Assembly (NCBI RefSeq): GCF_024172125.1
Contig: NZ_JAMZEA010000007.1
Coordinates: 598,404 to 662,403, forward strand
Origin: Actinomadura rupiterrae
GTDB taxonomy: Bacteria; Actinomycetota; Actinomycetes; Streptosporangiales; Streptosporangiaceae
Direction: 5' to 3'
Length of the DNA: 64,000 nt
Shown here: positions 1-9,266 of the stretch, in pieces
How positions within the stretch are numbered: the first letter of the stretch is position 1
Layout: every line of letters begins with the position of its first letter
Position numbers and translations under genes: made by a program
The notes under the pieces: model-generated
What the model was told of the DNA's origin: nothing
Database searches by the model: none
What the model saw: only the letters and a program-made list of their open reading frames with translations

Positions 1-390
1 GCCGAGCATGGTCGCGGCGGCGAGCGTCTCGCGCCACGGCCCGGCCAGCAGGTCGGCGGCGCGCAGGAAGATCGCGGCGCGGTCGTCGAAGGACAGGTCG
101 CGCCAGGCCGGGGCGGCCTTCAGCGCGGCCTGGATCGCGTCGCGCGCGTCGTCCTGGGTGGCGGTGCCGAAGGTGCCGAGCACGGCGGCCTTCTTGTGCG
201 GCTGGACGACCTGGGCCTTCTCGCCCGCGCCGAGCCGCTTCACGCCGCCGATGGTCATCGGCAGGTCGATCGGGGCCTGCGCCTGCAGCTCGGCCAGCTT
301 CGCCTCCAGGCGGGCCCGCTCGGGGCTGCCGGGCGCGTAGCCGAGGACCGGCTCGTTCACCGGCGCGGGGACGTTGGTCACGGCGTCCAT
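1..390 (-). CDS. pruA: 1-pyrroline-5-carboxylate dehydrogenase, N-terminal part (cut by window edge)
   Basis: The minus strand from the ATG at 388-390 reads about 130 residues beginning MDAVTNVPAPVNEPV and runs off the left edge without a stop. An AGGAGGT ribosome-binding site lies just upstream (394-400). The start, followed by the stretch around GTFGTATQDDARDAI and AAPAWRDLSFDDRAAIF, matches the N-terminus of delta-1-pyrroline-5-carboxylate dehydrogenases. These NAD-dependent enzymes oxidise glutamate semialdehyde to glutamate in the second step of proline breakdown. The catalytic cysteine region lies outside the window. It sits 140 nt downstream of the proline dehydrogenase gene on the same strand, so the two probably form the proline-utilisation operon. 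Function is inferred from the N-terminus and context. Confidence 0.88.
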   Translation of the reverse strand, partial: MDAVTNVPAPVNEPVLGYAPGSPERARLEAKLAELQAQAPIDLPMTIGGVKRLGAGEKAQVVQPHKKAAVLGTFGTATQDDARDAIQAALKAAPAWRDLSFDDRAAIFLRAADLLAGPWRETLAAATMLG

Positions 391-532
391 GGGACCTCCT
401 GGAAGTGATCGCGGGTCGGGTCGGGGGCGGCGGGAGTCGCGGGGCGGGGTCGTGCCTCGGCCCCGCAAAGCCGGAGTGGCGGGGCCGGACCGGCCGCGGG
501 GGCGGGATGCGGCCGGTCCGGCAGGGGGATGG

Positions 533-1459
<927 letters not shown>

Positions 1460-1576
1460 GCTGGACCTCCGGTTTCCTACCAGTCGGCATTGACATGGCG
1501 GGCGCGTCGGCCGGGTGCGGCGACAGGTGCCCTCACCTCGACGTTAGGCCCGTCTGACCTGCACGGATATAGTCGA

Positions 1577-2737
1577 ATGCCACATGGTGGACGTCCGGTG
1601 TTCATACATCTGTACGAGGGGGTGGCGGTGGCCGGTTCCGGGGACCTGCAGGAGCTGACCGAGCTGGTGGCCGACCTGCTCGGCGCGCCCGCGACGCTGG
1701 AGGACCGCGACTTCCACCTCGTCGCGTACGCGGCGCACGGCGGGGCCATCGACCCCGTCCGGATGGACTCGATCCTGAACCGGCGCGCCACCGACGAGGT
1801 CCGCGACCGGTTCGAGCGGTTCGGCATCGCGCGCGCGACCGGGCCGGTGCGCATCCCGGCCGATCCGGCGGCGGGCGTGCTCGGACGGCTCTGCCTGCCC
1901 GTCCGGTGGCGGTCGGTGACCTACGGCTACCTGTGGCTGCTGGACGACGAGGGCCGCATCGGCGACGGCCTGCTCGCCAGCGCCGCGCCGCTCGCCGAGC
2001 GCGCCGGGCTGCTCATGGCGCGGCAGTCCCGCGAGCGCGCCGACCTGGGCTGGCAGCTCGCCGACCTGCTGTCCGCGCACACCGAGGTGCGGACGGCCGC
2101 GGCCGCGGCGCTCGGCGAGGTGCTGGACGCGCCGGTCGTCGTGGCCGTCCTGCGCACCCCGGACGCCGAGCCGCAGCCGCTGAACCCCTGGCTGCTGCCC
2201 CGGTCCGTCCTGACGACGACGTGGGAACGCGATCACGTGCTGGCGATCCCGCACGACATCCCGGCGACCGAGACGATCGTGGCGCGGGCGCGCCGGCTGC
2301 TGGAGGAGCGCGGATCCGGCCCGGTGGGGGCCGGGCTGTCCGACCCCTGCCCCGACCTCACGGGCGTGCGCGAGGGCTGGCTGCGGGCGCGCGTGGCCGC
2401 CCGGGCGTCCGGCGGGACGACCCGCTCCTGGTCCGATCTCGGCGCGCTGCGCCTGCTGCGGCTCGGCGACGACGACTCGCTGAGCCAGACCGTCCTGACG
2501 CCGGGCATCTCCCGGTTCCTTGAGCCGAAGCACGCCGAGCTCGCGCGGACGGCCCTGGCCTACCTCGACCACGCGGGCAGCGTCCAGGCGACGGCGGGGG
2601 CGCTGAACGTCCACCGGCAGACGCTGTACCACCGGCTGCGCCGCATCGAGGAGATCACCGGCCTGTCCCTGTCGGACGGGCGCGACCGCCTGACGCTGCA
2701 CCTGGCCCTGACCATCGCCCCGCATCTCGGACGCTGA
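1577..2737 (+). CDS. PucR/CdaR-type transcriptional regulator of the proline genes
   Basis: The product of about 386 residues ends in a clear PucR C-terminal helix-turn-helix: TALAYLDHAGSVQATAGALN followed by VHRQTLYHRLRRIEEITGLSL. The N-terminal half looks like a GAF/PucR sensory region (LVADLLGAPATLEDRDFHL). It is divergent from proline dehydrogenase across a gap of about 120 nt, so activation of that operon in response to proline is a reasonable inference; PucR-type activators do this in other actinomycetes. The start is uncertain: ATG 1577 has no good ribosome-binding site, while GTG at 1628 follows GAGGGGG and would give a protein about 17 residues shorter with the family core intact. 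The open frame reaches much further upstream but there it overlaps the opposite-strand enzyme gene. Confidence 0.85.
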   Translation: MPHGGRPVFIHLYEGVAVAGSGDLQELTELVADLLGAPATLEDRDFHLVAYAAHGGAIDPVRMDSILNRRATDEVRDRFERFGIARATGPVRIPADPAAGVLGRLCLPVRWRSVTYGYLWLLDDEGRIGDGLLASAAPLAERAGLLMARQSRERADLGWQLADLLSAHTEVRTAAAAALGEVLDAPVVVAVLRTPDAEPQPLNPWLLPRSVLTTTWERDHVLAIPHDIPATETIVARARRLLEERGSGPVGAGLSDPCPDLTGVREGWLRARVAARASGGTTRSWSDLGALRLLRLGDDDSLSQTVLTPGISRFLEPKHAELARTALAYLDHAGSVQATAGALNVHRQTLYHRLRRIEEITGLSLSDGRDRLTLHLALTIAPHLGR

Positions 2738-2778
2738 CCGCTTTTCGATCACCGGGCGGGAAAATCGGGTGAAATGCC

Positions 2779-2813
2779 GAAGGCCCGGAGCCATTTCTGA
2801 CTCCGGGCCTTCG
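2779..2813. terminator. Intrinsic terminator hairpin between pucR and tRNA
   Basis: A 12-13 bp inverted repeat (CGAAGGCCCGGAG ... CTCCGGGCCTTCG) with a 10-nt loop lies between the convergent regulator gene and the tRNA gene. On the tRNA side the stem is followed by a T-containing stretch. It could stop transcription from either side. Confidence 0.75.
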
Positions 2814-2817
2814 AACC

Positions 2818-2894
2818 TGGTAGCGGGGGCAGGATTTGAACCTGCGACCTCTGGGTTATGAGCCCAGCGAGCTACCGAACTGCTCCACCCCGCG
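2818..2894 (-). tRNA. tRNA-fMet (initiator, anticodon CAU)
   Basis: The minus strand folds into a complete cloverleaf of 77 nt with CCA encoded at 2818-2820. The anticodon loop reads CTCATAA (anticodon CAT), and the anticodon stem carries the three consecutive G:C pairs (GGG/CCC) typical of initiator tRNA. The T-arm is GCAGGTTCAAATCCTGC. The acceptor begins CGCGGGG, leaving position 1:72 unpaired, another initiator feature. Confidence 0.95.
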
Positions 2895-2954
2895 GCGATG
2901 TCTCAACTCTAGAGCATGAACGGGGATGGACCAAATCGGTTACGCGGGACGACG

Positions 2955-4001
2955 TCATTTCGAGCAGGCGGGGACGTCGCCCTTGCCGGAATTGATAGCG
3001 TCCAGGGACTGGATCGCGCCGTGCAGCGTGTCCGCGCGGACGAGCCGCAGGCCCTTCGGGCGCGCGCCCAGCGCCTCGGCGCAGTTGTCCTTCGGGGTCA
3101 GGAAGATCGTCGCCCCGGCGCGGCGCGCCGCGATCATCTTCTGCCCGATGCCGCCGATCGGGCCGACCTGGCCCTCCGGGGTGATCGTGCCGGTACCCGC
3201 GATGAACTTGCCGCCGGTGAGCGACTGCGGGGTCAGCTTGTCCACGATGGACAGCGAGAACATCAGGCCCGCGCTCGGCCCGCCGACGTCCCCGACGCTG
3301 ATGTTGATCTTGAACGGGAACTTGTAGTCCTCCGAGAGGACCATGCCGACCACCGGCTTGCCGTCCTGGCCCGCGACGGTCGTCAGCGCGGCCTTCGCTG
3401 GCTTGTTGTCGCGCAGCAGGTCCAGGGCGGCCTTGCCGCCCACGCCGACCTTGTTCATCTCGGCCTTGACCTGCGCGACCGTGCCCGTCTTCACGCCGTT
3501 CACCGCCGTGATCTCGTCGTTCGGCTTGAGCTGCGCCGCGGCGGGCTTGCCCTGCTGGACGGAGTTGACCACGACCCGCGTCGGGACCGCGATGCCCAGC
3601 TCGTGCAGCGCCGCGGCCTCGGCGTTCTGCTGCGAGTCCTGCATCTGGCGGGTGTTCTCGGCGTCCACCTGCTGCTGCGACTCGTGCTTGGGGAAGATCG
3701 TCTCCTCGGGCACGATCGCGGTGTCCGACGACAGCCAGCCGCGCAGCGCGGTGAACAGGTCGATCCGCGCCTCCGGGCCGCCCCGGTAGGTGACGGTGGT
3801 GAAGTTGAGGTTCCCGCTGTCGGGGTAGGTCTGCCGTCCCTCGATCTGGACGAGCGGCACGCCCTTGTCGTTGTTGCTCAGCGTGTTGGTGGTGGGGCCG
3901 GGCATGAGCGCGACGTACGGCACCGGCAGGACGGCGCCGACGACCACCAGCACCAGGACGAGCGCGCTCGCGACGGCGAGCGTGACGGCACGACGAGACA
4001 T
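2955..4001 (-). CDS. YlbL family PDZ/Lon-like serine protease
   Basis: The 348-residue protein has one N-terminal membrane segment (about residues 6-28), a PDZ domain (about 143-200) and a C-terminal Lon-type protease domain. The Ser-Lys dyad is visible: Ser243 in GDVGGPSAG and Lys288 in GGIGQKMIAARRAG. The family is anchored in the cytoplasmic membrane with the protease outside; substrates are poorly known, though in Bacillus YlbL acts on a cell-division inhibitor. Length and domain order match the actinobacterial members. The gene stands alone, followed on the same strand by the tRNA; upstream is moaE, about 27 nt away. Confidence 0.92.
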   Translation of the reverse strand: MSRRAVTLAVASALVLVLVVVGAVLPVPYVALMPGPTTNTLSNNDKGVPLVQIEGRQTYPDSGNLNFTTVTYRGGPEARIDLFTALRGWLSSDTAIVPEETIFPKHESQQQVDAENTRQMQDSQQNAEAAALHELGIAVPTRVVVNSVQQGKPAAAQLKPNDEITAVNGVKTGTVAQVKAEMNKVGVGGKAALDLLRDNKPAKAALTTVAGQDGKPVVGMVLSEDYKFPFKINISVGDVGGPSAGLMFSLSIVDKLTPQSLTGGKFIAGTGTITPEGQVGPIGGIGQKMIAARRAGATIFLTPKDNCAEALGARPKGLRLVRADTLHGAIQSLDAINSGKGDVPACSK

Positions 4002-4028
4002 GCCCGAAAGCCTAGGCCACGCGCGGAC

Positions 4029-4481
4029 TCAGCAGGCCCCGACCCACTCGTCCCCGCCGTCGGCGAACGCCTGGTGCTTCCAGATCGGCACCTCGGCCTT
4101 GAGGTCGTCGATCAGCCGCCGGCACGCCTCGAACGCCTCGGCGCGGTGCGGGCAGGACGCCGCCACCACCACGGCCAGGTCGCCGATCTCCAGGTCGCCG
4201 ACCCGGTGCACGGCCGCGATCGCCCGCACCGGGAAGTCGGCCGCGACCTTCTCCATGACCCGGCGCAGCTCCTGCTCCACGGTCGGATGGGCGCTGTAGG
4301 ACAGTCCGCTGACCTCGCGCGCGTGGTCGTGGTCGCGGACCGTCCCGACGAACACCGCGGTGCCGCCCGCCGCCCTGTCCTGGACGGCGGCGAACACCTC
4401 GTCCACCGACAGCGGCGTCCCGCGCACCTCGCACAGCCGCACGACGCCGGAGGTCTCTGGGGAGTGGGTGGCCTCGCTCAC
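4029..4481 (-). CDS. moaE: Molybdopterin synthase catalytic subunit
   Basis: A 150-residue MoaE, which transfers sulfur from MoaD thiocarboxylate to cyclic pyranopterin to make molybdopterin in the cytoplasm. Family motifs: GGTAVFVGTVRDHD near the N-terminus, VHRVGDLEIGDLAVVVA in the middle, and the C-terminal EVPIWKHQAF with the conserved Lys of the active site. GTG 4481 is chosen as the start because the open frame further upstream is low-complexity and lacks family similarity. Its end lies close to the ylbL-like gene. No moaD is visible in the window. Confidence 0.93.
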   Translation of the reverse strand: MSEATHSPETSGVVRLCEVRGTPLSVDEVFAAVQDRAAGGTAVFVGTVRDHDHAREVSGLSYSAHPTVEQELRRVMEKVAADFPVRAIAAVHRVGDLEIGDLAVVVAASCPHRAEAFEACRRLIDDLKAEVPIWKHQAFADGGDEWVGAC

Positions 4482-4634
4482 CCGACGCAGCCTACTCGAC
4501 CACCCGCTCGATCCCCTGCGCGCGCCCGCGCGAAGCGGCCCAGGCGTCGCGGTCGGGCCCTCCGCGCGCCCGCGCGAAGCGGTCGGGCCCACGCGCGCCC
4601 GCGCGGGACGGTTCAGGCGTCGTGGTGAGGCGTG

Positions 4635-5174
4635 TCAGGCGTCGTGGTCGGGGACGTCGGGTTCGAGGGTCGCGGCGAGGGCGTCGGCCAGCGCGGGCAC
4701 CAGGTCGGGGCCCGCGAGGACCTCGTCGTCCAGGTCGTGGCGGCGCAGCCGGAGCGCGGAGTGGCGCTCGCCGTCGCGCAGCACGCCGACGATCATCCGG
4801 ACGTCCTCCCGGCCCGGGTGGCCCGCGGCGAACGCGGCGGCCTCGGCGGGGTCGGCCGGGATCTCCTCCTCGGCCTCCGGCGGCAGCACGACCCGCTCGA
4901 TGACCAGGGCGCAGCCCGCGACGGCGTCCGGCCACGCGATGGTCGCCAGCGCGTCCTCCACCGACGCCTGCGAGGGCAGCTCCGGCTGCTCCAGCGCGGC
5001 GAGCGTGTCGCCCTCGCCCGGGTCCTGGGCGAGGCCCAGCTCGGCCGCCAGCTCGGGCTCGGTGGTGCGGATCTCACTGCCGTAGACCAGCGCGTACAGC
5101 TTGGGCGCGGTGTCCCAGCCCTGCTCGGCGGCGTGGCGTTCCAGGTCCAGGACGACTTCTTCGAGATGGCTCAC
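4635..5174 (-). CDS. PPA1309 family protein
   Basis: This 179-residue acidic soluble protein begins with GTG 5174 (SHLEEVVLDLERHAAEQGWD) and ends LEPDVPDHDA. The N-terminal WDTAPKLYALVYGSEI and the central AWPDAVAGCALVIERVVLPP with the C-terminal LRLRRHDLDDEVLAGPDLVPALADALAATL are features of the actinobacterial PPA1309 family, whose function is unknown. It is divergent from the UPF0182 gene, a neighbour it commonly has in actinobacteria, which supports the call. No catalytic motif is visible. Confidence 0.8.
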   Translation of the reverse strand: MSHLEEVVLDLERHAAEQGWDTAPKLYALVYGSEIRTTEPELAAELGLAQDPGEGDTLAALEQPELPSQASVEDALATIAWPDAVAGCALVIERVVLPPEAEEEIPADPAEAAAFAAGHPGREDVRMIVGVLRDGERHSALRLRRHDLDDEVLAGPDLVPALADALAATLEPDVPDHDA

Positions 5175-5386
5175 CGCCCCATCTTCCCGCGTCCGCCCGC
5201 GTGCGTCGGACGCCGCGTCCGGAACGCGCCGGGGACGGGCCGGAGCGGAGCCGGGGGCGGGGCGGCGAACCGGGTTATCCACAATCGGGCGCGGACATGC
5301 GGGAACCACCGGGCCAGTCGATAGGTTTCTAGGACAGCACCGGCGGGGGATGCCGGTGGGGGCGCGACCTGAACGGAGGGGCCCCG

Positions 5387-8300
5387 TTGACCTTCCGGAC
5401 TCCCGGGATCCGTCGCCGGCTCGGCGCCGGCCGGTCCCGGCTGCTGCTGCCGACCCTGGTGGCGCTGGCGGTCCTGGTGATCGCCTTCATGATCGTCACC
5501 TCGGTGTGGACCAACCTGCTCTGGTACCGGTCGGTCGGCATGTCGTCGGTGTACACCACGCAGCTGTGGGCGCGCACCACGCTGTTCTTCGGCGGCGGGC
5601 TGCTGATGGCGCTGGTCGTCGGGGTGAACATGGCGGTCGCGCACCGGCTGCGGCCCGCCTACCGGCCGCTGTCGGTCGAGCAGCAGGGCCTGGAGCGGTA
5701 CCGGGTGATCATCGACCCGCGCCGCCGGATCGTCACGGCCGCGGCGCTGCTGCTGCTCGGCGTGCTCACCGGCGCGTCCGTGGCCGGGCGGTGGCAGACC
5801 TGGCTGGCGTTCCTGAACCGCACCAGCTTCGGCGTCAAGGACCCGCAGTTCCACAAGGACGTGTCGTTCTACGTCTTCACCTACCCGTTCCTGCGGCTGG
5901 TGCTGGGCGTGGTGTTCGCGACCGTGATCCTGTCGGTGCTGGCGGCCGTGATGGTGCACTACCTGTACGGCGGCCTGCGGCTCCAGGGGCCCGGCGACAA
6001 GGTCAGCCCGGCGGCGCGCGCGCACCTGTCAGTGCTGATCGGCCTGTTCGTGCTGCTGAAGGCGTTCGCCTACTGGTTCGACCGGTACGGCCTCGTCCAT
6101 AGCGAACGGGGTGTGCGCACAGGGGCGTCCTATACGGACGTCAACGCGCTGCTACCCGCCAAGACGATCCTCGCGGTCATCGCGCTCGTGTGCGCGTTCC
6201 TGTTCTTCTCGAACCTGGTTCGGCGCGGCATGGCGCTGCCCGGTGTCGGCCTGATCCTGCTGGTGCTGTCGGCGGTGCTGATCGGCGGGCTTTACCCGCT
6301 GCTCATCCAGCGCTTCCAGGTGAAGCCGGACGAGCAGAACAAGGAGCGCCGCTACATCCAGCGCAACATCGACGCGACCCGCGCCGCCTACGGTGTCGAC
6401 GGCGTGACGCTCGAACCGTACGGCGCCCGTCCGGAGAGCGACCAGGGCAGGCTCGCCGCCGACGCGCGCGACCTGTCCGGGGTGCGGCTGCTCGACCCGG
6501 CCGTGGTCAGCCCGACCTACCAGCAGCTCCAGCAGATCCGCGAGTTCTACCGGTTCCCCGACACCCTCGACGTCGACCGCTACCAGGTCGGCAACCGGCT
6601 GGAGGACTCGGTCGTCGCCGTCCGGGAGCTGTCCGGCCCGCCGAAGGGCCAGAACAGCTGGGTCAAGGACCGGCTGATCTACACGCACGGCTACGGGTTC
6701 GTCCGGGCGCCCGGCGAGCGCCTCACCGCCGACGGCACACCCGACTTCCAGCAGCGCGACATCCCGCAGAAGGACGTCTCGGGCAACCCGGTCAGCACGC
6801 CGCAGATCTACTTCGGCGAGCGGACGACCGACTACTCCGTCGTCGGCGGCCGCGGGCAGAAGGAGTTCGACCACCCCGACCCGTCCGACAGCGCGCAGCA
6901 GGTCAACACCACCTACCACGGCGACGGCGGCGTGCCGATCGACTCGGCGGTGAACCGCACGCTGTTCGCCGCCGAGTTCCAGGACTGGAACCTGCTGCTG
7001 TCCGGCGCGATCAAGAAGGACGCCCGGATCCTCTACCACCGCACGCCGCGCGAGATCGTGCACCGCGCCGCGCCCTGGCTGACGCTGGACGGCAACCCCT
7101 ACCCGGTCGCGGTCGGCGGCCGCATCCAGTGGGTGCTCGACGGCTACACCTCGTCCAACGGCTACCCGTACTCGCAGACCCTCGGCCTGCAGGACGCCAC
7201 CCGCGACACCATCACCGACACCCGCTCGGCGGTCGCCAAGCAGGCCGACCACAAGATCAACTACCTGCGCAACTCGGTCAAGGCCACCGTGGACGCCTAC
7301 GACGGCTCCGTCCACCTCTACCTCTGGGACGACCGCGACCCGATCGCCAAGACCTGGATGAAGGTGTTCCCCGGCACGGTCGAGCCGAAGTCCAAGATCC
7401 CGCCGCAGCTGCTCGACCACCTGCGCTACCCGGAGGACCTCTTCAAGGTCCAGCGCCGCGTCCTGGCCCAGTACCACGTCACCCAGGCCGACGCGTTCTA
7501 CGGCGGCCAGGGCTTCTGGGACGTCCCGGAGGACCCGTCCCCCGCCAACAAGGGCAAGACCCAGCCGCCGTACTACCTGAGCCTCCGTATGCCCAAGCTG
7601 CCCGGCGCCCAGCCGCAGCTCCCCCAACCCGGCGCCCAGCCCGCGCCACCAGGCGCGAAGCCCCCGACGCAGCCCAGCACTTCGCCAAGCGCCTCGCCAA
7701 GTGCCTCGCCAAGTCCGAGGCCGAGCATGACGCCGACCGGGCAGCCGGGCACGCAACCGGGAGCGCAACCTGGCCAGCCCAGCGGGCAGCCGAACGTGAC
7801 GGGCGGCGGACAGGGAGCGGGCGACCAGTTCGGGCCGCCGCGGTTCTCGCTGACGTCGGTGTACACGCCGCGCGGGCAGCGGTACCTGTCGGCGTTCCTC
7901 ACGGCCGACTCCAATCCGGGCGACGCGGGTTACGGCAGGCTGCGCCTGCTGGAGATGCCCACGGCCGACCAGCCGGGCCAGCCGCGCCCGCAGGGCCCCG
8001 GCCAGGTGCAGCAGGCGTTCGAGAACGACAAGGACATCCGCGCCCTGCTGTTCCCGACCCGGGGCGGCGGCACCGAGACCAAGCTCGGCAACCTGCTGGC
8101 CCTGCCCTTCGCGGGCGGCCTGCTTTACGTCGAGCCGCTCTACTCGCAGACGACGCAGAGCAACCAGGCACCCTACCCGACGCTGCTGGCCGTCCTGGTG
8201 AAGTACGGCGACCGCGTGTCCTTCGCCAGCCGCTCGGACAAGGTGCAGGGCCCCGACCTGCTCCAGAACGCGCTGGGCAACCTCTTCGGTTCGAGCCCGC

Positions 8301-8524
8301 CGCAGTCCCCCGGCAACCAGCCGGGCCAGCCCGGCCAACCGGGCCAACCGGGCCAACCGGGGAACGGCAAGCTCTCCCCGGCGGCCCAGAAGGCGCTCGG
8401 CGACCTGTCGAAGGCCGTCGATGACTACAACAAGTCCTCGGCGGCGCGCGACTTCAAGGGCATGGAGGACGCCTGGAACCGCGTCGTCCGCGCCCGCGAC
8501 GCCCTCACCGCGGCCACCAAGTAG
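5387..8524 (+). CDS. UPF0182 family large membrane protein
   Basis: The 1045-residue protein starts at TTG 5387 after GGAGGGGCC. It has about seven hydrophobic segments in the first 310 residues, including LLLPTLVALAVLVIAFMIVT and a cluster ending at GLILLVLSAVLIGGLYPLLI. A large extracytoplasmic domain follows with family signatures such as QRFQVKPDEQNKERRYIQRN and PTYQQLQQIREFYRFPDTLD. Residues about 745-805 are Pro/Gln/Ser-rich, and a GQP tandem repeat near residue 980 is encoded by a nine-base repeat around 8330-8360. UPF0182 proteins are widespread in actinobacteria, cyanobacteria and firmicutes and have no assigned function. Confidence 0.93.
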   Translation: MTFRTPGIRRRLGAGRSRLLLPTLVALAVLVIAFMIVTSVWTNLLWYRSVGMSSVYTTQLWARTTLFFGGGLLMALVVGVNMAVAHRLRPAYRPLSVEQQGLERYRVIIDPRRRIVTAAALLLLGVLTGASVAGRWQTWLAFLNRTSFGVKDPQFHKDVSFYVFTYPFLRLVLGVVFATVILSVLAAVMVHYLYGGLRLQGPGDKVSPAARAHLSVLIGLFVLLKAFAYWFDRYGLVHSERGVRTGASYTDVNALLPAKTILAVIALVCAFLFFSNLVRRGMALPGVGLILLVLSAVLIGGLYPLLIQRFQVKPDEQNKERRYIQRNIDATRAAYGVDGVTLEPYGARPESDQGRLAADARDLSGVRLLDPAVVSPTYQQLQQIREFYRFPDTLDVDRYQVGNRLEDSVVAVRELSGPPKGQNSWVKDRLIYTHGYGFVRAPGERLTADGTPDFQQRDIPQKDVSGNPVSTPQIYFGERTTDYSVVGGRGQKEFDHPDPSDSAQQVNTTYHGDGGVPIDSAVNRTLFAAEFQDWNLLLSGAIKKDARILYHRTPREIVHRAAPWLTLDGNPYPVAVGGRIQWVLDGYTSSNGYPYSQTLGLQDATRDTITDTRSAVAKQADHKINYLRNSVKATVDAYDGSVHLYLWDDRDPIAKTWMKVFPGTVEPKSKIPPQLLDHLRYPEDLFKVQRRVLAQYHVTQADAFYGGQGFWDVPEDPSPANKGKTQPPYYLSLRMPKLPGAQPQLPQPGAQPAPPGAKPPTQPSTSPSASPSASPSPRPSMTPTGQPGTQPGAQPGQPSGQPNVTGGGQGAGDQFGPPRFSLTSVYTPRGQRYLSAFLTADSNPGDAGYGRLRLLEMPTADQPGQPRPQGPGQVQQAFENDKDIRALLFPTRGGGTETKLGNLLALPFAGGLLYVEPLYSQTTQSNQAPYPTLLAVLVKYGDRVSFASRSDKVQGPDLLQNALGNLFGSSPPQSPGNQPGQPGQPGQPGQPGNGKLSPAAQKALGDLSKAVDDYNKSSAARDFKGMEDAWNRVVRARDALTAATK

Positions 8525-8680
8525 CCCGAGCCGGCCCGCATGGACCAGTCCGCGCAGGGAGGGCGCCGGTCCCCGCGCGAGTCCGTCCGCGCGGCCGGGT
8601 GCAGCCCTCCCCGCAGTTGCGACCGCGCGGGCCGGACGCCGCTCTCCTTGCGGCGCGTTCGCGAGCAGAGCGAGAGGCGG

Positions 8681-9073
8681 TCAGGGCTTCTCGGCCAGGT
8701 CTCTGGTGGTCTGGTCGATGCGCCGGATGCGGCCGTCCTCGGCGAGGTGGCCGAACATGTAGATCTCGCCGGCGAAGTCCGGCCCCTTCGGGAGCGCGGC
8801 GCGCAGGGTGTAGCGGGCGGAGATCCGATCGCCGGAGACGAGCGCCTCGTGGACGTCCAGGGAGACCTGGTCGGACGATGCGACGCGCTTACGCATCGGC
8901 TTGACGTGCGCCATCATCCGGTCGCGGTCGATGACGAGCCCGTCGGCGCGGAACTCGAAGTCCGGGGTGAAGAACCGGTCGAGCACCTCCCCCGGGTCGG
9001 TGTCCGGACTGACCATGTCGCGCGTGTAGGTGACGAGGAACTCGGACAGGTCGTGCTCGCTGCGGATGCCCAT
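8681..9073 (-). CDS. SnoaL/NTF2-like domain protein
   Basis: A 130-residue single-domain protein with an NTF2-like layout: an N-terminal helix (SEFLVTYTRDMVSPD), the segment VLDRFFTPDFEFRADGLVIDRDRMMAHVKPMR, and strands such as RISARYTLRAALPKGPDFAGEIYMFGHLAEDGRIRRID. Such proteins are cyclases, isomerases or ligand-binding proteins, and the substrate cannot be read here. It starts with ATG 9073 and stands alone between UPF0182 (convergent) and the serine hydrolase gene. Confidence 0.7.
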   Translation of the reverse strand: MGIRSEHDLSEFLVTYTRDMVSPDTDPGEVLDRFFTPDFEFRADGLVIDRDRMMAHVKPMRKRVASSDQVSLDVHEALVSGDRISARYTLRAALPKGPDFAGEIYMFGHLAEDGRIRRIDQTTRDLAEKP

Positions 9074-9266
9074 GGTCCACCTTCGTAGGTGTACGAAATA
9101 CGCTTACGACCCGCACAACGTACCCCACCCCCGCAGGGTTCCGCGCCCGGCCCGGTTTCCACCCCGGCAGGCCCCCACGCCCGCAGCACTGCTCGATCCC
9201 GCGGGACTCCTCGGGACCGCGGGGGCTGTGGAACGGTGGAGGTCCTGGATCGCTGGGAGGCGGTGG

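Noticed and set aside
8320..8365. Tandem nine-base repeat in the UPF0182 gene
   Set aside because: It simply codes the Gly-Gln-Pro linker; not a regulatory repeat.
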